A stretch of 27,268 nt of DNA, taken from NCBI GenBank assembly GCA_021785795.1, contig JAJYEK010000036.1:1-27268 (forward strand), given 5' to 3'. Below the pieces are notes generated by a model, which did no database searches, was not told where the DNA came from, and was given only the letters and a program-made list of their open reading frames with translations. Positions 15,015 to 24,156 of this stretch are shown one piece after another; the first letter of the stretch is position 1, and every line of letters begins with the position of its first letter. Position numbers and translations under genes: made by a program. This stretch comes from Pseudomonadota bacterium. Lineage in GTDB: Bacteria > Pseudomonadota > Gammaproteobacteria > Acidiferrobacterales > UBA6901.

Positions 15015-15575
15015 CTAGCCGGGACGTGCGACCATGCGTGCGATAAACGCCGTTTTGGCCGAGAGCTCCAGGGAGCATGTCCACTTGTAGGCAAGGTTGA
15101 GGCTGGCCCCGCAGGCGTACACGCCATGGCCGCGCACCACGGTGACCGGGTGCCGGGCGAGTGCTGCGGCCACGCGGCCCGGAGCGTCGGCCAGGTACCG
15201 ATCATAGGGTATCTGGATGACGGGTACCCGCGGAAAGTACAGCTGGCCCTCGAAATCCGGTGGCTCGAAGTCGTTGCCGTCCAGGGTGAGCGCCACTGTG
15301 TGGGGTCCGTGGCTGTGCAGCACTGCAGTCGCTTCGGGATTGCCCCGGTAGACTGCCAGATGCAGCGGCGCATCCAGAGAAGCCCCGTTTCCGATGCGGC
15401 CGTCCAGGTGGCACTCGACCAGCGCTTCCGGAGTGAGCGTGTCAGCGCAGGCTCCGGTCGGGGTGACCCAGATGTGCTCCCCGGTGCGCACTGATGCGTT
15501 GCCGCTATGGGAATCGTTGATGCCGTACTGGCGCAGCCAACGGTAATACTGAACCAGTTCCTGCTTCGTCTGCAT
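15015..15575 (-). CDS. Class II aldolase/adducin family protein
   Basis: A 186-residue member of the zinc-dependent class II aldolase/adducin fold (FucA, AraD and MtnB relatives). Recognisable parts are GINDSHSGNASVR (phosphate-binding loop), WVTPTGACADTLTPE, the zinc ligands in AVLHSHGPHTVALTL (HxH), and a third His in VVRGHGVYACG. Thus the metal site is complete and catalysis is plausible, but the substrate (fuculose-1-P, methylthioribulose-1-P, ribulose-5-P or other) cannot be decided by eye. The protein is somewhat shorter than typical FucA (215). The start is the ATG at 15575, with a CGGAG site about 8 nt upstream; the frame remains open to 15803 without a better start. It stands alone between the rpmG terminator and the HNH gene, so no pathway partner is adjacent. 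Confidence 0.85.
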   Translation of the reverse strand: MQTKQELVQYYRWLRQYGINDSHSGNASVRTGEHIWVTPTGACADTLTPEALVECHLDGRIGNGASLDAPLHLAVYRGNPEATAVLHSHGPHTVALTLDGNDFEPPDFEGQLYFPRVPVIQIPYDRYLADAPGRVAAALARHPVTVVRGHGVYACGASLNLAYKWTCSLELSAKTAFIARMVARPG

Positions 15576-15703
15576 GCGGTTGCTCCGGTGTCGGCCTGCC
15601 GCGCCGACCGCAGCTTGCGGCCGGGATAGCGGCGCTTGCGGTATCCGGTCCGGAGGTGTTGCGGTCTCGGCAAGCGGACCGGGGTGCCAGTATACCCGGA
15701 AAA

Positions 15704-15732
15704 TGGACAATAACGCTGGGTTGTCGTATAAA
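15704..15732 (+). promoter_or_regulatory. Sigma-70 promoter of the HNH endonuclease gene
   Basis: TGGACA (15704-15709, 5/6) and TATAAA (15727-15732, 5/6) with a 17-nt spacer form the best-matching vegetative promoter in the window. Transcription from about 15739 gives a leader of roughly 90 nt. Confidence 0.65.
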
Positions 15733-15827
15733 AGGCGTCGCACGGTGAGGCCGGAAACATGGTCCCGGCTTCGGCCTTGCAGGATTAGGTGGCGGGCAAA
15801 CACCGAGGCATACGGGAAAGGTCAGTT

Positions 15828-16424
15828 GTGTACCCACTGAGTCAGCAAGTCTTGCGTACCGACGTGGCGGGCATGCCGCTCGAATGGATAGACTACCAGG
15901 ACGCGGTCCGCATCTATCATCTTGGGCAGGTGGCCTATAGCTGCGGTGTCCCCCTGTACCGGATCCGCGGCGGCTATAACGCCAGCAGCGGCCTGCGCAG
16001 CGTCATCGAAGTCAATTCGATCATTGCCACCACCGGGGACCACGCCTACATCAAGTCGCGCGAACATTACGTCCCGCCGCTCAGCAATCCGGCGCTGTTC
16101 GCCCGCGACGCCCATCTGTGCATGTACTGCGGCGTCCAGTTTCACGCGCACGACCTTTCGCGCGACCATATCACGCCGCTCAGCAAGGGCGGTACGGATA
16201 CCTGGATGAACGTGGTGACCGCATGCAAGCGGTGCAACAACCACAAGGCCGGCGCAACCCCCGAGGAGGCCGGAATGACGTTGCTTGCTGTGCCGTTTAC
16301 TCCCACCCACGCCGAATATGTGTATCTGCAGGGCAGGCGGGTGCTGGCCGACCAGATGGAGTTCCTGCTGGCGCATTTTCCACGCAGCAGCCCGCTGCAT
16401 AAGCGTCTGTCACACAAGCGCTAG
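15828..16424 (+). CDS. HNH endonuclease family protein
   Basis: A 198-residue protein with a zinc-stabilised HNH domain at about residues 90-142. The first Cys pair is CMYC (98-101), the HNH core begins LSRDHITPLSKGG (H114), the central Asn lies in DTWMNVVTACKRC, the second Cys pair is C133/C136, and the last His is in NNHKAG. The N-terminal 85 residues (VLRTDVAGMPLEWIDYQDAV, SGLRSVIEVNSIIATTG) are a conserved partner region of chromosomal HNH proteins seen in many proteobacteria. The C-terminus (YVYLQGRRVLADQMEFLLAHFP) is helical. The GTG at 15828 is preferred because GAAAGG lies 7 nt upstream; a GTG at 15789 is in frame but has its AGGA too close. No methylase or other restriction partner is adjacent. 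The biological role is unknown. Confidence 0.88.
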   Translation: MYPLSQQVLRTDVAGMPLEWIDYQDAVRIYHLGQVAYSCGVPLYRIRGGYNASSGLRSVIEVNSIIATTGDHAYIKSREHYVPPLSNPALFARDAHLCMYCGVQFHAHDLSRDHITPLSKGGTDTWMNVVTACKRCNNHKAGATPEEAGMTLLAVPFTPTHAEYVYLQGRRVLADQMEFLLAHFPRSSPLHKRLSHKR

Positions 16425-16536
16425 ACCTGCCGGCAGTTTTCCGGAAAGGATCCGGGAAGAAAGAGCCCGGGAGCGCCCTTCCGATTGGTGCGGCCGTGCA
16501 GCGCTCGATCGCGCCTGCAGCTGCTTGCCGATGGCC

Positions 16537-18270
16537 TTAGCCGGTGCTTCCGAGCGGTTCCGGGCGATGGATCGCATAGCCCTGCACGTAATCAACGCCG
16601 ATCGCCGCCAAGCAGTCGCATGTCTCCGGGTTTTCAACGTATTCGGCGATCGTCTGTACGCCCATCTCGCGGGCAATGTAGACAATGGACTCGATGATGC
16701 GGCGATCCAGCGGTGACTGCGACACCTCGCGCACCAGACCTCCGTCGATTTTTATGAAATCGACAGGCAGGGCCTTCAGGTAGGAAAACGAGGACATGCC
16801 GCTGCCGAAGTCGTCGAGCGCGAATCTGAAGCCCAGCGTCCTGAATTCGGCCATGAACCGGGCCACGCGCTCCAGGTCATCGACGGCTACGCTTTCGGTT
16901 ATCTCGAAACAGACCGTGCAGGGCTGCACGTCATGCGCGGAGATCTGGTCCTTGAGGAAGCTGTAAAACGAGTCGTCGTTGAGGCTGGCACCCGAGAGAT
17001 TGATGGTCGTGATTTCGGTGACGGCGTCCGGCCGGACCCGTTCCCTGCGTTGCAGGCGCATCGCTGCGAACACGTTCCGGATAACCCAGCGGTCGATGGC
17101 CGTCATCATGTTGTACTTGATGGCTGCTGCCATGAACTTTCCCGGCGCCACGATCTGCCCGTTCGCGTCAATCATGCGCAGCAGCATCTCCCGGTGCGCG
17201 ATGTTCCGGGCGCTTTCCGCTGCCGGAACGATCTTCTGGAAATAGACGCAGAAGCGATCCCGGTCGAGAGATGCGGTGATGGCTGACACCCAGTCCATGT
17301 CGGACCGCAGCCGCGTGATTGTTCCGTCATCGACGTACTGTGCCACCTGGTTGCGTCCGCGCTCCTTCGCCGCGTAGCACGCGGCATCGGCCCGCATCAG
17401 TATCGCCAGGCTGTCCTTCGCCGTATCGTCGATTTCCGCCATGCCGATGCTGGCGGCCAGATTGATCGTGCGATCCTGCCAGACGAATCGGAACGAAGAG
17501 AAGGCCTGCTGTATCAGCAGCACGATATCCATCGCTTCTTTCCCGCTGCAATCGCTGAGCAGGACGGCGAATTCGTCGCCTCCGAGCCGGCATACCTTAT
17601 CGTGTCCGCGCACGCTGCTCTGTAGAAGGATGGCGACCTGCTGCAGGAGTTCATCTCCGGCAGAGTGGCCGCAGGTGTCGTTGACGAGTTTGAACTGATC
17701 TAGATCGAGGCACAGCAGTGCATGGGTGCGTCCGTCGCGTGTGCCGGTGCGCGCCAGCCGTTCCAGGTGGATCATGAAGCCCCGGCGATTGATCAGGCCG
17801 GTGAGGTCATCGCGCAACGCCTGCTGCTCGAGTCTGAGCTGGATCAGCTTCTGCTGGGTGACGTCGCGCACGACGGCGATAACCATGTCCCCGCTGCCCA
17901 CGTCGACCCGGTTCATGCTGATTTCGACCCAGCGCGGCTGTCCGTTCGGAGGGTGAATCGGGCATTCGAAGCGCGCCACCTTTCCGGCAATGGCGTCGTG
18001 GAAGTGCGCCGCGAAGATTTCCTGGGAGGATACCGGTCCGAGAAATTCGGTAATGGGCACGCGCTGGTTATGCGCAGTCAGCTTCTCCTCGGGTTCCCCG
18101 AGCCAGTCCGCCATCGTGCGGTTGGCAATGAGGAATTTCTGCTCGTCGCACAGCACGAAGATGCCGTCATTGGCGCTGTCCAGGTAGGCGCGCATGAGGC
18201 CGAGATAAAACGCCGCATCTTGGCTTTCCAGGAGGCGAAATTCCGGAGTGCTGTCGGCGCGATCGTTCAT
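16537..18270 (-). CDS. PAS-GGDEF-EAL c-di-GMP turnover protein
   Basis: A 577-residue cytoplasmic protein; no membrane segment is seen. A PAS domain lies at about 25-138 (YLDSANDGIFVLCDEQKFLIANRTM...VVRDVTQQK). The GGDEF domain (150-310) has RLGGDEF at 228-234 and an intact RxxD inhibitory site (RGHD, 221-224), five residues before it, so diguanylate cyclase activity with product inhibition is likely. The EAL domain (325-568) has EML in place of EAL at 361-363. It keeps the other catalytic residues: N424 (INLS), E456 (FEITE), D486-D487 (DDFGSG), K507 (FIKIDG), E543 (AEYVE) and Q563 (VQGY). It may be bifunctional. The ATG at 18270 has a poor RBS, and open frame extends to 18429. It lies 183 nt downstream of the giant sensor gene in the same direction. 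Confidence 0.93.
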   Translation of the reverse strand: MNDRADSTPEFRLLESQDAAFYLGLMRAYLDSANDGIFVLCDEQKFLIANRTMADWLGEPEEKLTAHNQRVPITEFLGPVSSQEIFAAHFHDAIAGKVARFECPIHPPNGQPRWVEISMNRVDVGSGDMVIAVVRDVTQQKLIQLRLEQQALRDDLTGLINRRGFMIHLERLARTGTRDGRTHALLCLDLDQFKLVNDTCGHSAGDELLQQVAILLQSSVRGHDKVCRLGGDEFAVLLSDCSGKEAMDIVLLIQQAFSSFRFVWQDRTINLAASIGMAEIDDTAKDSLAILMRADAACYAAKERGRNQVAQYVDDGTITRLRSDMDWVSAITASLDRDRFCVYFQKIVPAAESARNIAHREMLLRMIDANGQIVAPGKFMAAAIKYNMMTAIDRWVIRNVFAAMRLQRRERVRPDAVTEITTINLSGASLNDDSFYSFLKDQISAHDVQPCTVCFEITESVAVDDLERVARFMAEFRTLGFRFALDDFGSGMSSFSYLKALPVDFIKIDGGLVREVSQSPLDRRIIESIVYIAREMGVQTIAEYVENPETCDCLAAIGVDYVQGYAIHRPEPLGSTG

Positions 18271-18453
18271 GGTGCGGCTGCGGCGCCGGGACACAGCCGG
18301 AACGCGGCAGGCAATGCCGCCCGCGACCGGTGCAAACGCGCGCTTATCCGGCGCGGAGGTCCTGCCTGGGGAATCTCGTTTTCCACGCCTTGATCGTCCA
18401 GGTCCTGATGTCCGACACGGATGTGGCAAGAAACGTGCCCGAAGACGGGTACG

Positions 18454-21400
18454 TCACCGATCCGGGAGCGCCGCCGGGGAACAAGCCTTCGCCGGTGGCC
18501 CGGTATCATCAATCGTCCTCGGAGCGCGCGCTTCTTCGCGTACCTGGCCAGCCAGCCAATCCATCAGAAGCCGGCTTGCGGCCCGGCAGTCGGCGCCGCC
18601 GCCGGGCTCATGGGTCTCGCTGTGCCAGCGGGCCGCATCGCTCTTCCCCAGGCCCCGCCCCTGCAGGAACGCGGTGAGCGGGCAGTCCTCTCGGGAACGC
18701 GCATGGCGGCCGGTGTGGTCGTGCCGGTACGCCCAATGATAGGCCAGCGCCCCCAGGTAGGTATGGATCGTGCGCGTATCGACGCCTTGCCAGGTCCGGG
18801 CACGCGTCCACGGAAGGACCTCTTCAGCCGGCATCGGGTGCGCGATGCCGTAACCCTGTCCGAGCCGTGCCCCGAGGATCGAAGCGGCTTCGATGACCGC
18901 CAAATCCTCGGCGCCCTCGACCACGACCTCGCGGTCAAAGTCATGTCCGATCTGCACGATGGTGCGGACGAGGCTCAGTGTCTTGACCGGATCGGTGGCG
19001 ATGTCCCGGATGAGCGCCTGATCGACCTTGACGATATCGAACGGCAGACTCGCCAGGCGCTTGAGGCTGCTGTAACCGGAGCCCAGATCGTCGATGGCCA
19101 GGCGTACCCCCACGCGCAGCAGGGCACCGATCGCCTCGTCGCGCCGGGCTTCCTCGAATTCCTGGTTCTCCAGCAGCTCGAGCGTCAACCGGTGCGGGTC
19201 GATCGCATGCCGGTGCAGAGCCTCTTCCACCCACCGCGCACAGTCGGCGTGCATGAGCGTCGATGGTGCCAGATTGAGCGACAGGTCGATGTCCAGTCCC
19301 TCATCGTTCCACCGGCGCAGCCATTCGAGTCCCTGGTCCAGTCCCGCCCGAAACAGCACGTCCAGATCCGAGTCATCGAGTGCCGGCAGGAACTGTGCGG
19401 GCGCAATGAGCGCCCCGTCAGCGGCAACCAGCCGTGCGAGGGCTTCGAATTTGACGATAGCCCCGCTGGTCAGATTCGCTACCGGCTGCATGTACATGCG
19501 CAGACCGCCGGAGTAGAGCAGGGCGCGGTACTGCGCGGCCATCTCTGCCGGAACGGGTGCTGCCGGGGTCTGGGTCAGCTGTGCGATCTGGTTCCAGCGG
19601 TTCTGCAGCGATGCGGTGAAGGTCTGGGCCCAGATTGTGGAAAACTGGTGCGGATAGGCACCCTCAATGGCCAGCACGAACTGCAGGCATTTCACCCGCT
19701 GCACCGGTATTGTCACCATGCTCTGGATTCCAAGAGCCTGGAAATCGGCGTGCCAGAGGCGCGTGCGCTCGTCCAGTCCGTAGGCATCGGTGCGCTGGAT
19801 CGATTCCATGCGCCATGCTGACCCGATCAGGCCTCGACCTGACGGCGCGCGCGTATCGAGCTGCGGTACCATTTCGGGGGTATGCATAATGCACCGCACT
19901 TCCCGTTCCACCGTTCCGGCGCTGAACTCGACTGCGAACACCCCGTTGGGTTGCGGACGCAGCAGTTGGCAGGCCCGGATACCGGGGAGCGCGGCCAGGG
20001 CATCGAGTTCTCCCTGTGCCAGGCTGGTCCAGGTTTCCTGCAATCGCGGCAGCGGCCGTGCCAGGTGTGCATTGTAGGTATCCGTCACCTTCTGCATCGT
20101 ATCGAGCTCCGTCTGCAGGTCCAGTTGCAGCCGGGCGTCGGCCGCCCGCAGCATCCGGTGGCGGTTGCGGGAGACGGAGGCGGCGCCGTCGAGACGCTGC
20201 CGCAGCAGCCCGCGGTACAGGCTCATGGCCTGGCTGATCCAGGCACCGTTGACGCCGATGAGCGCATGAACCTGCCCCAGGCGTCTGGCCGATTGCTCGA
20301 TGGCGCCGGCGGTGGTCTGCGGATTGAATAGCAGGCGCAGGTGCCCGATCTGCCGGGCTTCGAGCGCCTCGAGACCATCCGGCGTCAGGCAGGCCAGAAT
20401 GGCGGAAGGTTCTGTCTGCCGCGACAGTTCGACGTGCAGTGTCCGGACGAATTCCTGCGCGACCTCCTCGAAGTGTCGGGCACCGGAGTCAAGCAGCCTC
20501 TGTGCCTCCGATCCGAACGGATCGAAAGGAACCTCCTGCTCGCTGTCCTCGAAATGCGGGGAACCGAGCGACCACCAGGTAGCCCGGCTGGCCTTGTGCG
20601 TCTTCGCCTGGTACATCGCAGCATCGGCGGCGCGCAGCAGGGCATCGGGCTCCTCGGCATCCTGCGGGTATAGGGCCACGCCCACGCTCATGCCGACTTC
20701 CGCTTCGCGCCCCTGTCCCAGATCGAAGGGAGACTCGACGGCCTCGTGCAGGCGGCTCAAGGCGCTCCTCAACTGCTGGGTGACCTGGACGTCGAGCAGG
20801 TCCTCGATGACCACGATGAACTCGTCACCGCCCAGCCGGGCAATGAGGCTTGACGCCCGCAACCGGGCCTGCAATCGCTTGACCAGCTGCCGCAGCAGCT
20901 CGTCGCCGGCATCGTGCCCGTAGCTGTCGTTGACGGGCTTGAAGTCGTCGAGGTCGATCATCGTCACTGCCACCAGCGTACCGTTGCGCCGGGCGCGGGC
21001 GATAGCCTGCGGCAGGTGTTGCTCGAGGGCGAAGCGGTTGAGCAGACCGGTGAGAGCATCGTGACGCGCGCGGTGCGCCTCTTCCGACCGCAACTCGTTC
21101 AGGCGCCGCTTCAGCTCGAGCTCATCGAGTCCGTGTCCGAGCAGGTCGGCCACGCGCTCGCAGACCTCGATCGTCCGCGGGTCAAAGGCCTCCGGTTCGG
21201 GGGCGGCGAAGACCAGCAGGCCCCAGACCCGGTTCTCGCGCCGGATCGGGGTGGCGAGCAGCGATGCCCAGCGGTAGCGCAAGTGATACGCATGCCACGC
21301 GGTGTCGCGCTGGGCCCCGAAGTTGTCGTTGTAGTACACGGTCCGGCCCTCGCGCCAGGCCCGCGCCGCCAGGGCTGTCGGGTCGTCAATGTGAAGCCGG

Positions 21401-24156
21401 GCGGAAGCGGCGTGTTCCGACCCGCTCCCGGAGCGCGCCAGGGCATGAATGAGGCCGTCCTCGCCCGGCCGGCTGATCCACACCGCATGGAATAAGGTCT
21501 CGTGCACCAGTCTCGTGCAGGTCTGTTCCATCATCTCGGCCTCGCCGTGCGACCTCAGCACCACGTTGCCCTGGACAAGCAGCGACCGGTACAGCCGCTG
21601 CAGCTGCTCGATGCGGCGCTCCTGCTGCCGGCGCTGGGTCACGTCGACGGCCGTCCAGACGATGATCGGATGCCGGGAGTCGTCCGGACCGACGCGTCGT
21701 CCGTGCGCGGACACGTAAATGAGGGCACCGTCCTTGCGGCGCAGCTGCAGATCCGGAACGCCGCCGTTTCCGTCGACGAGAACGGTCTCGGCCAGACCGG
21801 TCAGGCGCAGGTCCTCGGTGGTTGCCGCGCAGAATTGATGTATTTCCCGCCCGATGACTTCCTCGGGGCCGGCACAGCCTATCAGATCGAGAAACGCCTG
21901 ATTGACCTCGACGATCACCCGCTCCGGATACTGCACCATGCTGATTGCGGCCTCGGTATTGGCAAGCAGCGCCTCGCGCATTGTGTTGAGTGCCCGGACC
22001 TTCGCATCGATCTCGTGGCGCTCGGTCGCATCCACCTGCGTCCAGACGATGCGCTGCACGCCATCGCTGCGTTCGAGGCGGTGGCCTGAGATGTCGGCCC
22101 AGCCGATCGTTCCGTCCATGCGCTGGAGCGGCATGTCCGCGAGGAGGCCATGGCCTTCGTGCAGGACGGTCTGCACCAGTTCTGATGCCCTCGCCCGCGT
22201 TGCCTCGTCGGGCCAGAGGATGTGCGGCGAATGTCCCAGGACACGCTCGATATCGGGCGCCCGGAGGATCTCCAGAAACCGGTTATTCGCGTATTCGATC
22301 ACGTGCGCGGGATACCGGGTCACATTGACGCCCACGGTCAGACCGGCCAGCAGCGCCGCGTTGAAGCCGCTGGCGTCGGCCAGACTGGTTTCCAGCTGTT
22401 TTCGTTCGGTGATGTCGCGCTGCGTGCCGACGAAATGGGTGACCTCTCCTTGCGCGTTGCGCAGCGGAGTGATGGCCAGCGCATTCCAGAACGGCGAGCC
22501 GTCCTTGCGGTAGTTGAGAATGTCGGCGTTGACCGCCTCGAACTTCGCCAGCGCCGCGTGCACGCGGGCAACCGCCGCCGGTTCCGTCTCCGGGCCCTGC
22601 AGAAACCGGCAGTTCCTGCCGATTGCCTCTGCAGCGGGGTAGCCGGTGATCTGCGTGAATGCCGCATTCACGTAGATGCAGGCCTGGTCGGCGGTGGCGA
22701 GAAATACGCCATCGCTCATCGAATCGAGTGCCCGGGTGAGCAGATCGGTTCGCGCAATCGTGTCCAAGCGGTCCAGTCCGCCCGACAAATGACGCGCAAG
22801 CTCGCGCAGAATGTCGGCGATGTCCCGGTCGAACACATCGCTCTGTGCGGCATAGAACGTCACGATGCCCCAGGGATGCCCGGCCCGCCGGATCGGAAGA
22901 ACGGCATTCGCTTTCAGGCCACAGGCGTCTGCTCGATCGCGCCAGTACTTTAGCTGCGGCGCCTGGGCGAATCCCGGACCGAAATACGGCTCGCCTTCGC
23001 GCCAGGCCCGTCCGCCCCGGCCCTGGCCTTCGGGAACCTCCGGATCGGTCGAAACCGTCAGGCCGTCCATGTACCGGATCTCCGGTCCGGCCGATGCCAG
23101 AAACTCGAAGCGATTGCCGGTACCGGGCCTGCCGATCCACGCCAGCGCCATGCCCGCGTGTCGGACCGCCAGGTCGCAGACCGTCTGCAGCAGCGTGGCC
23201 TCATCCTGCGCCTCGATCATGGCTTGGTGGACCTGGGCGAGCAGAGCGTGGAAGGAGGAAAGGCGGGTGATCTTTTCCGCCTGCAGATCGCGCTTGCGTA
23301 TCAGCAGCGCAATCGCCAGGCCGGAAGCCGTCAGCAGAGTCACGATCGCCGCCCAGAATGACAGGCGGGTCCCCAGGCCACGGCGGTACTGCTGCCAGAC
23401 GAGGCTTTGGGGGAAACTTGCCTGGACCTCCAGCGGCGCGTCGAGGACGGCCACCTTCGCCCGGGGTTGCGGGGCTTTGCGCGTGTCTACAAGATGCCCC
23501 TGCGACAGGACTCCCAGAATGCGATCGTCACGAAGATCCCGCACGACCAAGGTAAACGGCGAGGGGGCATTATTGGCCAGAAGCTGGTCGATGCGGTAGG
23601 GCGATCCGACAAAGTAACTGGTGCGTCCACTGGCATCGGCCACGCGGTAGCGCATGGTGATGACGTAGCCGCCCACTCGCCGCGAGTATCGGGTCCGGCC
23701 GAGCAAAAACTGGGGTAGCCCGGCTATCGGCGTGAACGCGGTGCCTGGGGTGATCGGCCGCGATGGCTGCTTGCGCGTGGACCAGACGATGCGGTTGCCG
23801 TCCGCGGACAGCAGGTTCAGCGCGTAGAGCTGCGGGTTGTGCCGGGCGAAGCCCGTCATCAGCTTGTGGGACTGCGGATCGAGCGCCCGGGACGAAGCGG
23901 TGCCATCCAGGCTGCTGGCGACGAATGCGAGGGAGTTGAACTGCTGCATGAGCCGCAGCTTGATGAGCTCGCTTTCGGCGCGAGCATCTTCATGGGCGAG
24001 CTGGTCGATGCTGCGCTCGGCATTGTGGTAAATCCGCCGCTCGCTGAGTGATGCCTGGGTCAGCGTCAGCAGCACCGGAAGCGCCAGGGCTGCGATCAGA
24101 AGGAGCCAGCGCAATTTGGGTGCTGCGGTGGCCCGCACGAACTGGAAGGATTTCAT
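18454..24156 (-). CDS. 1900-aa multisensor GGDEF-EAL protein with LOV and globin-type domains
   Basis: Membrane-anchored c-di-GMP enzyme. Domains, numbered from the ATG at 24156: TM1 (about 16-34); periplasmic sensor (35-265); TM2 (267-286); GAF1 (305-460); LOV-type PAS (475-588) with GRNCRFLQGPET (photoactive Cys at 516), ILNYRKDGSPFWN and FVGTQRDIT; two further PAS (595-715, 730-845); GAF2 (855-1012); GGDEF (1030-1195, active RLGGDEF at 1107-1113). A globin-coupled-sensor-like helical domain (1218-1345) has a candidate proximal His at 1297 (GQVHALIGV). GAF3 (1375-1525) is followed by EAL (1543-1785) with FEALARL, SLNLAP, LELLEN, DDLGSG, VKVDQ, VVEGAED and QGYGIAHPMP, all catalytically intact. 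A His/Cys-rich tail runs 1793-1900. The GGDEF inhibitory site is degenerate (RASS). A GTG at 24177 is an alternative start. Confidence 0.93.
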   Translation of the reverse strand: MKSFQFVRATAAPKLRWLLLIAALALPVLLTLTQASLSERRIYHNAERSIDQLAHEDARAESELIKLRLMQQFNSLAFVASSLDGTASSRALDPQSHKLMTGFARHNPQLYALNLLSADGNRIVWSTRKQPSRPITPGTAFTPIAGLPQFLLGRTRYSRRVGGYVITMRYRVADASGRTSYFVGSPYRIDQLLANNAPSPFTLVVRDLRDDRILGVLSQGHLVDTRKAPQPRAKVAVLDAPLEVQASFPQSLVWQQYRRGLGTRLSFWAAIVTLLTASGLAIALLIRKRDLQAEKITRLSSFHALLAQVHQAMIEAQDEATLLQTVCDLAVRHAGMALAWIGRPGTGNRFEFLASAGPEIRYMDGLTVSTDPEVPEGQGRGGRAWREGEPYFGPGFAQAPQLKYWRDRADACGLKANAVLPIRRAGHPWGIVTFYAAQSDVFDRDIADILRELARHLSGGLDRLDTIARTDLLTRALDSMSDGVFLATADQACIYVNAAFTQITGYPAAEAIGRNCRFLQGPETEPAAVARVHAALAKFEAVNADILNYRKDGSPFWNALAITPLRNAQGEVTHFVGTQRDITERKQLETSLADASGFNAALLAGLTVGVNVTRYPAHVIEYANNRFLEILRAPDIERVLGHSPHILWPDEATRARASELVQTVLHEGHGLLADMPLQRMDGTIGWADISGHRLERSDGVQRIVWTQVDATERHEIDAKVRALNTMREALLANTEAAISMVQYPERVIVEVNQAFLDLIGCAGPEEVIGREIHQFCAATTEDLRLTGLAETVLVDGNGGVPDLQLRRKDGALIYVSAHGRRVGPDDSRHPIIVWTAVDVTQRRQQERRIEQLQRLYRSLLVQGNVVLRSHGEAEMMEQTCTRLVHETLFHAVWISRPGEDGLIHALARSGSGSEHAASARLHIDDPTALAARAWREGRTVYYNDNFGAQRDTAWHAYHLRYRWASLLATPIRRENRVWGLLVFAAPEPEAFDPRTIEVCERVADLLGHGLDELELKRRLNELRSEEAHRARHDALTGLLNRFALEQHLPQAIARARRNGTLVAVTMIDLDDFKPVNDSYGHDAGDELLRQLVKRLQARLRASSLIARLGGDEFIVVIEDLLDVQVTQQLRSALSRLHEAVESPFDLGQGREAEVGMSVGVALYPQDAEEPDALLRAADAAMYQAKTHKASRATWWSLGSPHFEDSEQEVPFDPFGSEAQRLLDSGARHFEEVAQEFVRTLHVELSRQTEPSAILACLTPDGLEALEARQIGHLRLLFNPQTTAGAIEQSARRLGQVHALIGVNGAWISQAMSLYRGLLRQRLDGAASVSRNRHRMLRAADARLQLDLQTELDTMQKVTDTYNAHLARPLPRLQETWTSLAQGELDALAALPGIRACQLLRPQPNGVFAVEFSAGTVEREVRCIMHTPEMVPQLDTRAPSGRGLIGSAWRMESIQRTDAYGLDERTRLWHADFQALGIQSMVTIPVQRVKCLQFVLAIEGAYPHQFSTIWAQTFTASLQNRWNQIAQLTQTPAAPVPAEMAAQYRALLYSGGLRMYMQPVANLTSGAIVKFEALARLVAADGALIAPAQFLPALDDSDLDVLFRAGLDQGLEWLRRWNDEGLDIDLSLNLAPSTLMHADCARWVEEALHRHAIDPHRLTLELLENQEFEEARRDEAIGALLRVGVRLAIDDLGSGYSSLKRLASLPFDIVKVDQALIRDIATDPVKTLSLVRTIVQIGHDFDREVVVEGAEDLAVIEAASILGARLGQGYGIAHPMPAEEVLPWTRARTWQGVDTRTIHTYLGALAYHWAYRHDHTGRHARSREDCPLTAFLQGRGLGKSDAARWHSETHEPGGGADCRAASRLLMDWLAGQVREEARAPRTIDDTGPPAKACSPAALPDR

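Noticed and set aside
15789..15827. Earlier GTG start for the HNH protein
   Set aside because: Its AGGA lies only 4 nt away, whereas the GTG at 15828 has properly spaced GAAAGG and gives the more natural N-terminus.
18421..19821. 466-aa plus-strand ORF opposite the EAL domain of the giant protein
   Set aside because: The minus strand has complete EAL catalytic motifs here. The plus ORF has no recognisable domain.
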